Source: Halicephalobus mephisto (lineage: Eukaryota; Nematoda; Chromadorea; Rhabditida; Panagrolaimidae). Taken from it: 64,000 nucleotides of DNA. The position numbers and the translations under genes are program-made. Of this stretch, positions 32,901 through 42,395 are shown in pieces; the first letter of the stretch is position 1, and every line of letters begins with the position of its first letter. The DNA lies in contig SWDT01000064.1 in assembly GCA_009193035.1 (NCBI GenBank), forward strand, positions 155,718-219,717, read 5' to 3'. The notes beneath the pieces were generated by a model that was given only the letters and a program-made list of their open reading frames with translations, was not told the DNA's origin and searched no databases.

Positions 32901-34080
32901 GAGAGCTTCGCGAGGGCTGCTCAGATTCTTTATCGGATTTACGACAGAAAAGTAAAAAATATGCCACTTTTACTTGTCGGAAACAAAATCGACCTTCAAA
33001 GAAAAAGGAAAGTCACCACCATCGGTGAGTATTAATTTTAGATTTTTATAAAAATTAAAAACAAGTATTTTTTACGAAATAGTTCCGAAATGAATTTCTG
33101 GAAAATTCCAGAATTAGAGATTTCAGGGAATTCTGAATTTTGAAAAATTTAAGAAGTTGCGAGATTCTGGGAATTTTCGAACTTCTATCCAGATTATAGA
33201 CACTCTTATTAGATTCTAGAAATCTTGAGATTCTGGAAGTCTTGGGATTCTGGAAGATTATAGAAGTTTCTATCGGATTCTGGAAGTTTTTAAATTCTGG
33301 GAAATTCTATGTTTCTATTGAATTTTGGAAATTCTAGAAGATTCTACTGGATTCTGGAAGTTTTCAATTTCTGGGAAATTCTAGAAGATTCTACTGGATT
33401 CTGGAGAATTCTAGAAGCTTCTACTGGATTCTGGAAGTCTTCAATTTCTGGAAAATTCTAGGTTTCTACTGAATTTTGGAAATTTTCTCGGAATTCTGAG
33501 AAATTTAAAAATTTTCTACTGAGTTTTAGAACTTTTTGAATTCAGAAAACTTTCACAATGTTCTAAAAAAGTCCAAAAATTTCTGAAAACTTCTAAAAAT
33601 TAGACAAATTTCTAAGACTTCAAAAACTATAGAATTCTGGAGCCCTTTGCTAGAATCTGCAGTTTTCGAAATTTCTGAAAATTCCAAAATTTTTCTTTAA
33701 ATTCTGAAATGTTTCAAAAATTTCAAAATTCGAAAAATCCTAAAATTTCGAAAATTCTGGAATTTCCAAAGATTTTAAAATTTTACAAAATTCTAAAATT
33801 TTCAATTTTAATTAATAAAATTTCAGAAGGAAAAATGCTCGCAAAAATCTATAAAGGCGGTTTTGTGGAGATTTCTGCTCTTTTGGGAATGAACATGGAC
33901 GATTTTTGGAAAGAAATTGTTAAAAAAATTCAAACTCAAATTCATGAAAAAGAAAAACAAATAGAAAAACTTCAAAAAAGACAAAACGGAAAAATCAAAT
34001 TAACCACGAGAATTGTCGAAAGAGGCAGACGAATCGCCAAATCCTGTGAAGAACTCGTGGCCAGAATCATTGAACTTTGA
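23995..34080 (+). CDS. RGK-like (Rad/Gem/Rem-type) small GTPase
   Basis: A 397-residue Ras-superfamily protein in four exons: 23995-24140, 31076-31685, 32841-33024 and 33827-34080. Phases close exactly. A long Arg/Ser/Pro-rich N-terminal extension precedes the G domain. G1 is GLDTCGKST, and no DxxG switch-II motif is visible (the region reads LIHGSALEKNPF). G4 is GNKID and G5 is EISAL. The C-terminus is basic with KSCEEL, recalling the SCHDL end of Gem/Rad. Missing DxxG plus N- and C-extensions are RGK traits; these proteins damp voltage-gated calcium channels in animals. Intron 1 is 6.9 kb with a GC donor (CAG|GCAAGT). The first exon is preceded by TTATTCAG eight nt before the ATG. An in-frame upstream extension to 23644 exists but looks like leader. 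Confidence 0.82.
24540..26330. repeat. Degenerate satellite, word 'aatggtcctgacacggaaat'
   Basis: About a dozen units of 110-130 bp pair 'tttttcgtgttagaaccaaa' with 'aataatggtcctgacacgga'. It is related to the 18.7-20.3 kb array in its TTCGTG...GACCA core. Confidence 0.75.
25160..25425 (+). repeat. Poly-T/AATAA array 'aataattttttaattttttt'
   Basis: About eleven imperfect units of 22-26 bp inside the satellite. Confidence 0.85.
26581..27303. mobile_element. 723-bp foldback / MITE-like element with about 150-bp TIRs
   Basis: The left end CACAGGTTTTCTGAAATCA is the exact reverse complement of the right end. The TIR continues, with a few differences, through GAGCTCCTGATTACGG and AAGTAAATCGATG for roughly 150 bp. 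The interior holds a segment of about 175 bp in about three copies, with AATTAAGTATAATCAACGTA and AAGTACTAGTATATTGA words. It has no coding capacity, so it is non-autonomous. I saw no convincing target-site duplication. Confidence 0.8.
28885..29065 (+). repeat. 110-bp direct duplication
   Basis: Two copies of 'cgaagattctaaaaactacg' followed by 'gtattttagagatattctgaaatc' at about 28.90 and 29.01 kb. Confidence 0.7.
29220..29580 (+). repeat. 24-bp-type array 'tctacttgattttaggaatt'
   Basis: About 13 imperfect units. They make a periodic open frame (GIFYLILG) that I treat as artefact. Confidence 0.8.
31690..31875 (+). repeat. 18-bp minisatellite at the start of RGK intron 2
   Basis: About ten units alternating 'ggggttcataggggtagt' and 'ggagttcatagaaatagt', beginning five nt after the GTGAGT donor. 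The array keeps the reading frame of exon 2: retention would add an (I/V)HR(G/N)SG hexapeptide array and end at a TAG at 31917-31919. Confidence 0.88.
32140..32310 (+). repeat. About 55-bp tandem repeat in RGK intron 2
   Basis: Three to four units of 'aaaaaatcatgaagatcaat' plus '(g)aggataaaat(c)'. Confidence 0.7.
33140..33520 (+). repeat. TTCTGGAAG/TTCTAGAAG-rich intron 3 of the RGK gene
   Basis: Inverted GAA/TTC blocks at short spacing (for example tctggagaattctagaag) form heat-shock-element-like clusters in degenerate repeats of 20-45 bp. Confidence 0.5.
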
Positions 34081-34139
34081 ATTTTCCAAGTAATCAATTT
34101 GTACATTTCAATAAAACGAGTGAAATAAAAGTTAATTTC

Positions 34140-34540
34140 GAAAAATTACAAATTCACCAAGAGTACTGTGTTCATTAAAAGTTTTACAGTAATTGTTACA
34201 AGTCTTAGTGGTTGTTGAAGGCCTTACAGTAGGCATTAAAGATCTTACAGTAACTCTCAAATGTGCTACAGTAGGCATTAAAGATCTTACAGTAGCTATC
34301 AAAGGTCTTATACAGATACTAGAAGTTGTACAGTAGCTGTCAAAAGTCCTACAGTAATCCCCAGAGGTTACACAGTAACCTCAGAAACCCTACAGTAGCC
34401 ATCAGAAGCCATACAGTAATCGTCGGAGGTTTTGGAGCGATCACCAGTGTTCCAGTACATATCAAAGACCTTACAGTAACCCGGCAGATTCCTAAAAATA
34501 ATACTGTAGCTGAAAAAGTAATCAAAAATAACACAGCAGT
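34140..34540 (+). repeat. TACAGTA array, period about 30 bp
   Basis: About 14 occurrences of (C/T)TACAGTA(A/G) separated by about 25-35 nt ('gcattaaagatcttacagta' and relatives). It lies between the convergent RGK and ING genes. Confidence 0.8.
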
Positions 34541-34692
34541 ACAGTATCCAGCAGACAACTCCACCATTTAAATCATCAACGAGGTTCTCAAATGCCCGAT
34601 TCAGAAGTCAAAATCTGGAACAAATTACAGCAGGTCCAAAACTATACTGTAGTTTCAATAACAAACAATAAGAAAATAAAATTATTCAAATT

Positions 34693-36340
34693 TTATCGTT
34701 TTCTTAAACTTTTCAGAGATCTAGGGGTACTGGGAAGTTTCTTATTCGGAGATTTAGAGTTTGAATTTTTGAGAGGTGTTTTGGAATCAGTTTTGGGGGT
34801 CTTGGGCGGAGAATTCGGTTTCTTTGTACTCGAAGACCGAGTAGCCGAAATAAGGTTCTTCTTCAATGGTGTTTCGCTCAATTTCTGCCGTTTTTCAGGA
34901 CTTACAGAAGCGGTTTTCATGTCCATCTTTCGTTTTAGACTTTTTGCTGGAGTAGGATTCATCTTATTTCCTTTTGGTGATGGCACAGTTTCTTTTTTGA
35001 CTATCTTAGGAGTCGAAATTTTCGAAGGACTTGATGTAGTTTTTTTGTCTGATTTCTGCGGAGTCTTTTTAGAAGTAACTTCTTCTTTCGCGGAGGATTT
35101 GACAGTTTTGGATGGAGTCTTCCTGGAAGGTACTTCTGCCTTTACGAGGGATTTGTCTGATTTCTGTGGAGTCTTCTTGGAAGGTACTTCTGATTTCTGT
35201 GGAGTTTTCTTGGAAGGCATTTCTGATTTGTCTGATTTCTGTGGAGTCTTCTTGGAAGGCATTTCTGATTTGTCTGACTTTTGTGGAGTCTTCTTGGAAA
35301 GTACTTCTGATTTGTCTGACTTCTGTGGAGTTTTCTTGGAAGGCACTTCTGTCTTTACGAGGGATTTGACGGCTTTGGATGGAGTCTGTTTCTCGTTTTT
35401 AGGAGATAGAATCGAAGTACTTGAAACTTCAGGATTTTCAGCAGTGCTTATCCTTCTTCTGTTGACTGGTTTCCGTTTCACTGGGGACAATGTTGATTCT
35501 GACAATGACTTCCTTGATCGCATTGCATCTTTGCTTTTCTTCTCTTTAGCTTTCCTCTTGGATTGGCATTCTTGACAATACCAGTCGTCTTCGGGATCCT
35601 CGGTCAGACCAACACAGACGAAATGGAACCATTCATATTTGCAATTCTCCCCGTCACAGGCGACCATCCTTCCAAATGCTACCTGGAAGAATTCGATTAT
35701 ACGAAAATTACTACTTTGTAAACCCGAACCCTCTGGCAGAAGCAATATCTGGGTTCGCTGGAATCCACATTGAAGTCCGGAGCTTCCTCCTTTGTTCCGA
35801 TGTCACGAACGTCAGATTCTTCCCGTATGAATCCTGAAATTAACAAGATTGATGAGGCTAAAATTGAATAAAAAACTACTTTGTCTTCTTCGATTGGATT
35901 TTTTCTTTTTTCGCTTCTGAAGAATCATCCGCCTCATTACAGCGGCTTCCCCGTTCCTGGCTTCTTCCTTGTTGTCGATGTACTTCTGGAGCTGGTCGTC
36001 AAACTGATTCACTTCAATGTCGATCGCATTGTAGGTCTCCTTGCAGATTCTGACCTTCTGCTCCTGGAGTTTGACGGCTTCATCATGAAATTTCTGCAGA
36101 ATTCATATATGAATATTTAGTAAGGATTAAAAATAAACTCACATATACTTGATCTAAGCCAGTTTTCACCGGTAATCCTTTTTTTTTGTTTTCAACGACG
36201 GTCGATTGGAACTTGTTCAAAAAATTCCCCAAAGTTCGTTGAACTTGGAAATCCAAATTTTTTAACTTCTCATTCGCCTCCACAATCAAACAGTGAGTTT
36301 TCTTCACGTTTTCTGCAGCAGATTCAATATCATGGGACAT
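34693..36340 (-). CDS. ING-family PHD-finger protein with KTP-repeat tail
   Basis: An inhibitor-of-growth family chromatin reader of 501 residues. Exons: 36143-36340, 35880-36093, 35730-35833 and 34693-35682. The N-terminal ING domain (about 1-110) contains LDQVY, then [14 protein letters not shown]. The PHD finger (about 167-215) reads [39 protein letters not shown] with the full Cys4-His-Cys3 set and the MVACD/EW pocket that binds H3K4me3. In the family the PHD ends the protein. Here about 285 more residues follow: basic, Ser/Thr/Pro-rich and containing at least seven copies of (V/M)[16 protein letters not shown] proteins are subunits of histone acetyltransferase or deacetylase complexes; which one cannot be told. 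Confidence 0.88.
35070..35380 (-). repeat. In-frame coding repeat in the ING tail (33-48 bp units)
   Basis: About eight imperfect units encoding [16 protein letters not shown] repeats. Unit lengths differ by multiples of three, so the frame is conserved. Confidence 0.8.
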
Positions 36341-36660
36341 TCTGGAAGGGAAATTCCGAAGACCGTCAGATGACTCCTATTCGAGCGCGCGTTCTGTTAT
36401 CGTGTCGGGACCGTTTTCGACTTTTCAGTGCCGAAGTCAACTACAACTTTCGCTTCGTTTTTTCCTTTTCAATTCCCGCTGATTTTGAAGTTCTTTTTAA
36501 ATTAATTTTTTTACTTAATTGAGATATTACGTTAATGTAATTATTAAAAGGTTAATATAAAAACGAAATGAGATAAATCTTGCGGAAAAGAAGGGAGCAA
36601 CTGCCGTACAGCCCCGGAACCCATCCACGGGCAGTCCGCAACTACTTATAAAAAAAGATA
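36341..36660. promoter_or_regulatory. ING upstream region with GGGAGCAAC...TACAGCC hairpin
   Basis: GC-rich just upstream of the ATG (cgagcgcgcgtt). At about 36591-36647 the plus strand reads GGGAGCAACTGCCGTACAGCC and then ACGGGCAGTCCGC, able to pair (GCGGA/TCCGC and ACTGCCGT/ACGGGCAGT). One of four related copies in the window. Confidence 0.5.
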
Positions 36661-36664
36661 AAAG

Positions 36665-37200
36665 GAGCCTAATAATCGAGTTTGAAGTTAAATTTGACAT
36701 TTAGAGTTCGAAATCAAAGTTGACTATCAAAGTTGATTTCGAACTCTGACTTTGACTATCAACTTTGATGTTGAATTTTGATAGTCAAAGTTCGAAATCA
36801 AAATTGACTATAAACTTTGATTTCGAACTCTGACTTTGACTTTTGACTATTAAAGTTCAACATCAAAGCTGATAGTCCAAGATCAAAGTCAGTTCGAAAT
36901 CAAAATTGGTTGTTAACTTTGATTTCGAACTGACTGTGATCTTTGACTATTAAAGTTCAACATCAAAGTTGATAGTCCAAAATCAAAGTCAGTTCGAAAT
37001 CAAAGTTAATAGTCAAAAATCAAAATCAAAATTGACTATAAACTTTGATTTCGAACTCTGATTTTGACTATTAAAGTTCAACATCAAAAATCGAAGTCAA
37101 AGTTCGAAATCAATATTGACTATCAAAGTTGATTTCGAACTTTGACTTTGACCTTTGACTATTAAACTTCAACATCAAAATTTTAAATCAAATCGAATTA
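36665..37200. repeat. Palindromic minisatellite 'gttcgaaatcaaagttgact'
   Basis: About 20 units built from AAAGTTGACTATCAAAGTT and its complement TTTGATTTCGAACT alternate in direction over about 530 bp. The array can fold into long imperfect hairpins. Confidence 0.85.
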
Positions 37201-37209
37201 GTTCAAACT

Positions 37210-38350
37210 CGAAAATCGGCAGATCTGAAAACGACAAAAGTGCCCACGGCAATGGAGTTTACACAAGTTAAAGTGGAAATAATTTAAAATATTTTTATTA
37301 AAAATTGTTTTTGTAAATTGATTTTTAATTTTCGGATATGATTTAAATTTTTACATCAACAATCCCACATAAAACAGCAGCTGAATTATTAAAATTCTTG
37401 TGATCATATTTTTTAACTTATTCGACAACAGACAGCTGTCTACATAACGGAGGATGTTTAACAATTTATGAAAATGAAAACACAGCAATTAAATAAAAAC
37501 GATTTCGTTTTTCATAATTGACGTCAATTTTCTTTGTTATAAAATTATTATTTGGTAAATTTGAACATTATTATTTGAAATTATTTTTTTTATTTAAAAA
37601 TTTTAAAACTTTCTATTTTTTTTAATTTAAAAATTTTAAAACTTAATTTTTTCTTAAATTTTAAAATTTAAAATTTTTTATTTTTTTTTAAATTTAAATT
37701 TTTTTAAATTTAAAATTTTTTAAATTTTTTATTTTTTTAAATTTAAAAATTTTAAAACTTAATTTTTTCTTAAATTTTAAAATTTAAAATTTTTTAATTT
37801 TTTTTTAAAACTTTAATTAATTTAATTTTTTTTATAAATATTTTACTTTAGAAATTTATTTAATAAAAATAAAATACTTATATTAAAAACTTTAAACTTT
37901 AAACTTTAAAAAATATAATTTATTTTAGAAAATTTTTTTAAATAATGTTCAAAAAATTTTTCGATCAATTTTGGAATTAAACGAAAATTTACAAATTAAT
38001 TAAATTTTTAAAACTACAGTAATCTAAATAATAAATTTTTTGTAAAAATTCTGATTTTGTAAAATTAATAAAAAAATTTAATTTCGAATTTTTTTATTTT
38101 TTATTAATTTTTAAAAAATTCGTCAAAAATCGAATTTTTCCACAAAAACGAAACAATTAAGATAGTGTTTACAGTAAACAAATGAAGAAAAAATTCAAAT
38201 CCAAGAACTTCCGGATTCAGCTAACGAGGATTCCTAAGTGAAGAAGAACTTTCAGAAGTGACTCCGATGATGACGAAATTCTCTTCAAAGTCAAATTCAT
38301 CTAAATTAAACAAATTAAAAAAGAAAATTCAGAAACGAAACATTGGAAAA
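37210..38350. other. AT-rich intergenic DNA
   Basis: Mostly taaaattt/aattttta filler. A duplicated segment of about 120 bp lies at 37.60-37.80 kb ('ttaaaaattttaaaacttaa'). No gene seen. Confidence 0.5.
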
Positions 38351-39045
38351 ATTTGTACTTCATGTCATCAAAATTGGAACTCAAGTTTCGAGATCGAAAT
38401 TTAGATTTTTGTGTTAAAATACAACTTATAAGGGAGCTTTCCTAAAGTATGTAAGGTATACAGGGAGAGGGGGTTCCAGAAAAGCACCATGTAAGCCTTA
38501 CCTATTTTAGGCAAGCTTCCTTTTAGGTTATTTTAGCTTTTTTTTAATTTAAGGAGCTTTCCTAAAATATATAAGGCTTACATGGTGCTTTTCTGGAACC
38601 CCCTCTCCCCCTGTAAGCCTTATATATTTTAAGCAAGCTCCCTAAATCATTTTTGGATTCGGAATGTCCAAATATCAGATTCTAACTGTCAATTTACATA
38701 ACATAAAGAATAAATTTTCGAAATAAAAAATCTATAAAAGTTATCATAACATAAAAATCTCAAATTCCGACCTCGAATTCTGAGTTCCAACTTTGATGAA
38801 ACGGACCACAGTGCTTATTATCAAAATTGGAACTCAAGTTTCAAGGTCGAAATTTAGATTTTTGTGTTAAAAAACATTTATGAATTTCTTCTATTTGGAA
38901 AATCTGGTTCATGTAAATTAATAGTTGGAAATTAGCTAGATTTTTCTAATTCAAGCATGATTCATAGGTTGTATCCTAACACGAAAAACTCAAATTTCGG
39001 CCTCGAACCCTGAGTTCCAACTTTGATGAAACGGAACACTGTAGG
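38350..39045. repeat. Inverted family 'ttggaactcaagtttcgaga'
   Basis: Two plus-oriented copies (about 38357-38425 and 38812-38880) and two reverse-oriented copies (about 38738-38810 and 38965-39040) of a segment of about 70 bp surround the 38.4 kb hairpin. This suggests a compound or nested element. Confidence 0.65.
38432..38642. mobile_element. 211-bp palindromic MITE
   Basis: Arms 38432-38520 and 38553-38642 are reverse complements over about 90 bp with few mismatches, with a 32-bp AT loop. The ends read GGGAGCTTTCCTAAA/GGGAGCTTGCTTAAA. Each arm is itself a rough palindrome (ends alike in inverted form). A single transcript would form a near-perfect hairpin. Confidence 0.85.
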
Positions 39046-39087
39046 AACGCCCCAGGCATGGCCGTCACAGCCTCAGTGGAGATACTT

Positions 39088-39250
39088 TACACAAAAAAAG
39101 TAACTTTTGATTCAGTAACAATTACGAAATATAACAAAAATGTAACAATCGTCATATTTTTCATGAATATTTAATTTTTGTGATGAAAATTAAAACATAA
39201 TAGTGACGATTTGCATTTGTTACTGTCTCAAAAGTTACGTTTTTTGTGTA
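39088..39250. mobile_element. 163-bp Tc1/mariner-like MITE
   Basis: TIRs of about 34 bp (TACACAAAAAA(A/C)GTAACTTTTGA, then CAGTAACAA) face each other across an AT core. The element ends in TA at each side, as expected for insertion at TA. Confidence 0.75.
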
Positions 39251-39688
39251 TACCTAGACCACGTCATCCTACCGATGCTAAAGCGAATTGAGTACATGGG
39301 AAATTCATCCAAAAACTCCTCAATCGAAAAGATACGACCCAATCCTAAATCCGCACTGTCATTTATGTGCCATACAGCTCTTGATCAACTTTTAAAATAA
39401 AAATTTGGATACACATTAAATAAAAAATTACTGTATTTCGTTCATTGAATCTGTGGACTGGTTTTTTCTTTGTTCAAAAGAACAAAAAACGTGTTCGAGG
39501 ATGGCGAAAAGTGTTTACCCAGGAAACGAATTGTTTCTGTTTCAATGAAGCCATAGATGTCGGATTTTAAAGGCCAGTTGATTAAATAAGCTTCAATTCT
39601 GAAAAACTATCCATCTGTTTAGGAAGAGATAAAGGATATAAATAAGAGGGACAAAGGTCGAGCAATTTCTGTCACTTCGAGCTGCGGA

Positions 39689-42208
39689 ATGCTACTGTTC
39701 AGGGTCATTCTAGCTTTTACCTCAATTTCCCTCGTTTCATCTGTAGGTTACTTTGTAATTGACGACTAAATTTTTCGTTTTGTCAGGACTGTACCACGTG
39801 TTCTTATATACCGGTGATATGTGATCCACAAGCAGAAGCGTTTGGATCGATCAACGGCATCCTCACTCAGCAATACGGGACTGACGGATCTGGCTGCAAG
39901 ACCGTCACCCTCAACTGCAACGATGACACGAATAGTGCGACTCTCGGTTACATGCAATCAGAGGATGGCGTATATTTCTTCATGCCTGGACATGTTTTGA
40001 CTTGCTCGAGTACGGGAATCTGGGACACTGCGGTGAATCTGAAACTCTATTGTCTTGGTGAGGGATTGCACTTTAGGTGTTGGAATGAAATTGTTATATT
40101 TAGTGGAGGATACAGCGACGGTGGCAATCCCTACCTGCTTGATGACGACGACAACGGCACCTACGACTACCCCAACTACAACTGTACCAACTACGACAGT
40201 ATCAACTACGACTATGGCAACCACAACGACACCAACTACAACGGTATCAACTACGACAATGCCAACTACGACAGAATCAACCACAACGACACCAACTACA
40301 ACGGTATCAACCACAACAACACCAACTACAACGACACCAACTACAACGGTATCAACCACAACAACACCAACTACAACAACACCAACTACAACGGTATCAA
40401 CTACGACAACGCCAACTACAACTACAACGGCATCAACTACAACTACGCCAACCACGACAGAATCAACCACAACGACACCAACTACAACTACGCCAACCAC
40501 GACAGAATCAACCACAACGACACCAACTACAACGGTATCAACCACAACAACACCAACTACAACGACACCCACTACAACTATGTCAACTACGACAGAATCA
40601 ACCACAACGACACCAACTACAACTACGCCAACCACGACAGAATCAACCACAACGACACCAACTACAACTATGCCAACTACGACAGAATCAACCACAACGA
40701 CACCCACTACGACAGAATCAACTACAACTATGCCAACTACGACAGAATCAACCACAACGACACCAACTACAACTATGTCAACCACAACTATGCCAACTAC
40801 AACAGAATCAACTACGACAACACCAACTACAACGGCATCAACCACTACTATGGCAACTACGACAACGCCAACTACAACTATGTCAACTACAACTATGTCA
40901 ACCACAACTATGTCAACTACGACAGAATCAACCACAACGACACCCACTACAACGGTATCAACCACAACGATACCAACTACACGTATCAACCACTACTATG
41001 GCAACTACAACTATGCCTACCACAACTATGTCAACTTCAACAGTACCAACTACGACGGAACTAACTACAACAGTTTCTACTACGGTGGCTCCCACTCCTC
41101 CTGGATCGTGCTGTAATGAGTGGTCTTCTTGGACTGCAGCAACTCCATGTGGAGACTATTGTGGAGCGTGTGCAACGACGACTTACTCGAGAACTTGTTT
41201 GACTGCACCCACGTGTCCTCTGTCCTGGGGAATCCACGAAGATGGAGCCTTGTAACCTCGGACCTTGTGCCTATCCTCGGACGTCCTGCTGTAATTCCCT
41301 GAGACCCCGACCTGTTGAGGGCAAAATCGTCTGCATGCCTCTTAATCAGACTGTGGTCCCTCCACCTCAAACTTGCAACTGCTGTCCTCCTGAAGGCATC
41401 TGGAGCTCTTGGACAGATGGCAGCTGCAATGACACTTGTGGGGGCTTCGGTACCGGCACCAGGAAGAGGACTTGTCTCTCTGAACCTATCGGGTGTCCCT
41501 GTACCGGGGAAGCCACGATGTCAGGTCCTTGCAAATTCTCCCCTTGTCCGTATCCTCGACAAGCCTGTGCCACTGGAAGAGTCATCAGAAGTACCGGAAC
41601 AGAACTCCTTTGTATGACTTCCTCTGAAGCTACTGCTACCGTAACCCAGACGACTTGCTGCCCTTCAGAAGGACTCTGGGAGCCTTGGAATTCCTGGAGC
41701 ACTTGTTCGAGTTCTTGTGGAGGCTGCTCCAACGCCACCAGAAAAAGAATCTGTGGCAGTGCCAAATACGGCTGTCCCTGCACCGCCGGCGAATCCACCG
41801 AATCCCTTCCTTGCAACCGTCAAGCTTGTGCCACTTCCCCAATCTGCTGTACCGGTTCTCCTGAACCCGTGGGATCTACTCAAGTCTGTCTCGGAAGTGC
41901 CGCAGCTCCAGCACCCACTCCAGCCCCGGCTCCGGCCGTCTGGAGCGAGTGGGCTGATTCCGGATGTTCGGACACTTGCGGTCTTTGTGGAAAAATCACC
42001 CAAACTAGAACCTGTCTCTCTGGCACTTGCACGTAAGTCAATTTTTTATAAAATTCATATATAATTAAATTTCAGTGGACCAAGCACTCAGAACTCCACC
42101 GTATCCTGTCCCGAAAACCTTTGTCCCGTCGGCGAAGGAAGAGCTTCATGTTGTTCCCCAGCGAGAGCAGGTATTTCTGGAGGCCAAATTATTTGTAAAG
42201 TCGTTTAA
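39689..42208 (+). CDS. Secreted C6/mucin/thrombospondin-like protein, two apparent frameshifts
   Basis: Extracellular protein. Exon 1 (39689-39742) is a signal peptide, MLLFRVILAFTSISLVSS. Exon 2 (39787-40057) is a cysteine-rich C6-like domain (CTTC...C...C...C) of nematode type. Exon 3 (40104-42032) has about 300 residues of (P)TTT(V/M/E)STTT mucin repeats, then three to four WSSWT/CGGCG thrombospondin-1-like repeats with paired CC. Exon 4 (42076-42208) ends the protein. The mucin frame moves by two missing bases near 40980. The first TSP-like repeat moves again by one extra base near 41220 (TGTCCTCTGT where its paralogues have TGTCCNTGT). Either the gene is breaking down or the sequence has errors. 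The other open frames over the Thr repeats are shadows of the 12-bp-like repeat. Confidence 0.72.
40140..41065 (+). repeat. ACN-codon microsatellite coding for the mucin region
   Basis: Units of 12-30 bp of (acaac/ccaac/tcaac)n type stay open in several frames on both strands. The only frame with plausible protein is the PTTTVSTTT frame. Confidence 0.85.
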
Positions 42209-42395
42209 TATCCTGGAAATAAATAATTTCATTGGATTTAATTCTCAATTGACTTTTGGAGGTTTTGCTATTGACCTTAAAATTCCCGCGTGCCCTGAGG
42301 GCAAATGATCGAGCAACCGCTTTGGAGATTTCGTAAAAGGTTATTCGGGGTTTTTTAGCTGTTTTCAGTTACTGCGGATTTTGATTTTGAATATA
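42209..42395 (+). other. Short spacer to the next same-strand gene
   Basis: 187 nt, with a good trans-splice acceptor (GCTGTTTTCAG) about 28 nt before the next ATG. Operon-like spacing. Confidence 0.4.

Noticed and set aside
39814..41064. Asn/Tyr/Gly-rich plus frame and Val-rich minus frame over the mucin region
   Set aside because: They are shadows of the ACN-codon repeat. The Pro/Thr frame alone links a signal peptide and Cys-rich domain to the TSP-like repeats.
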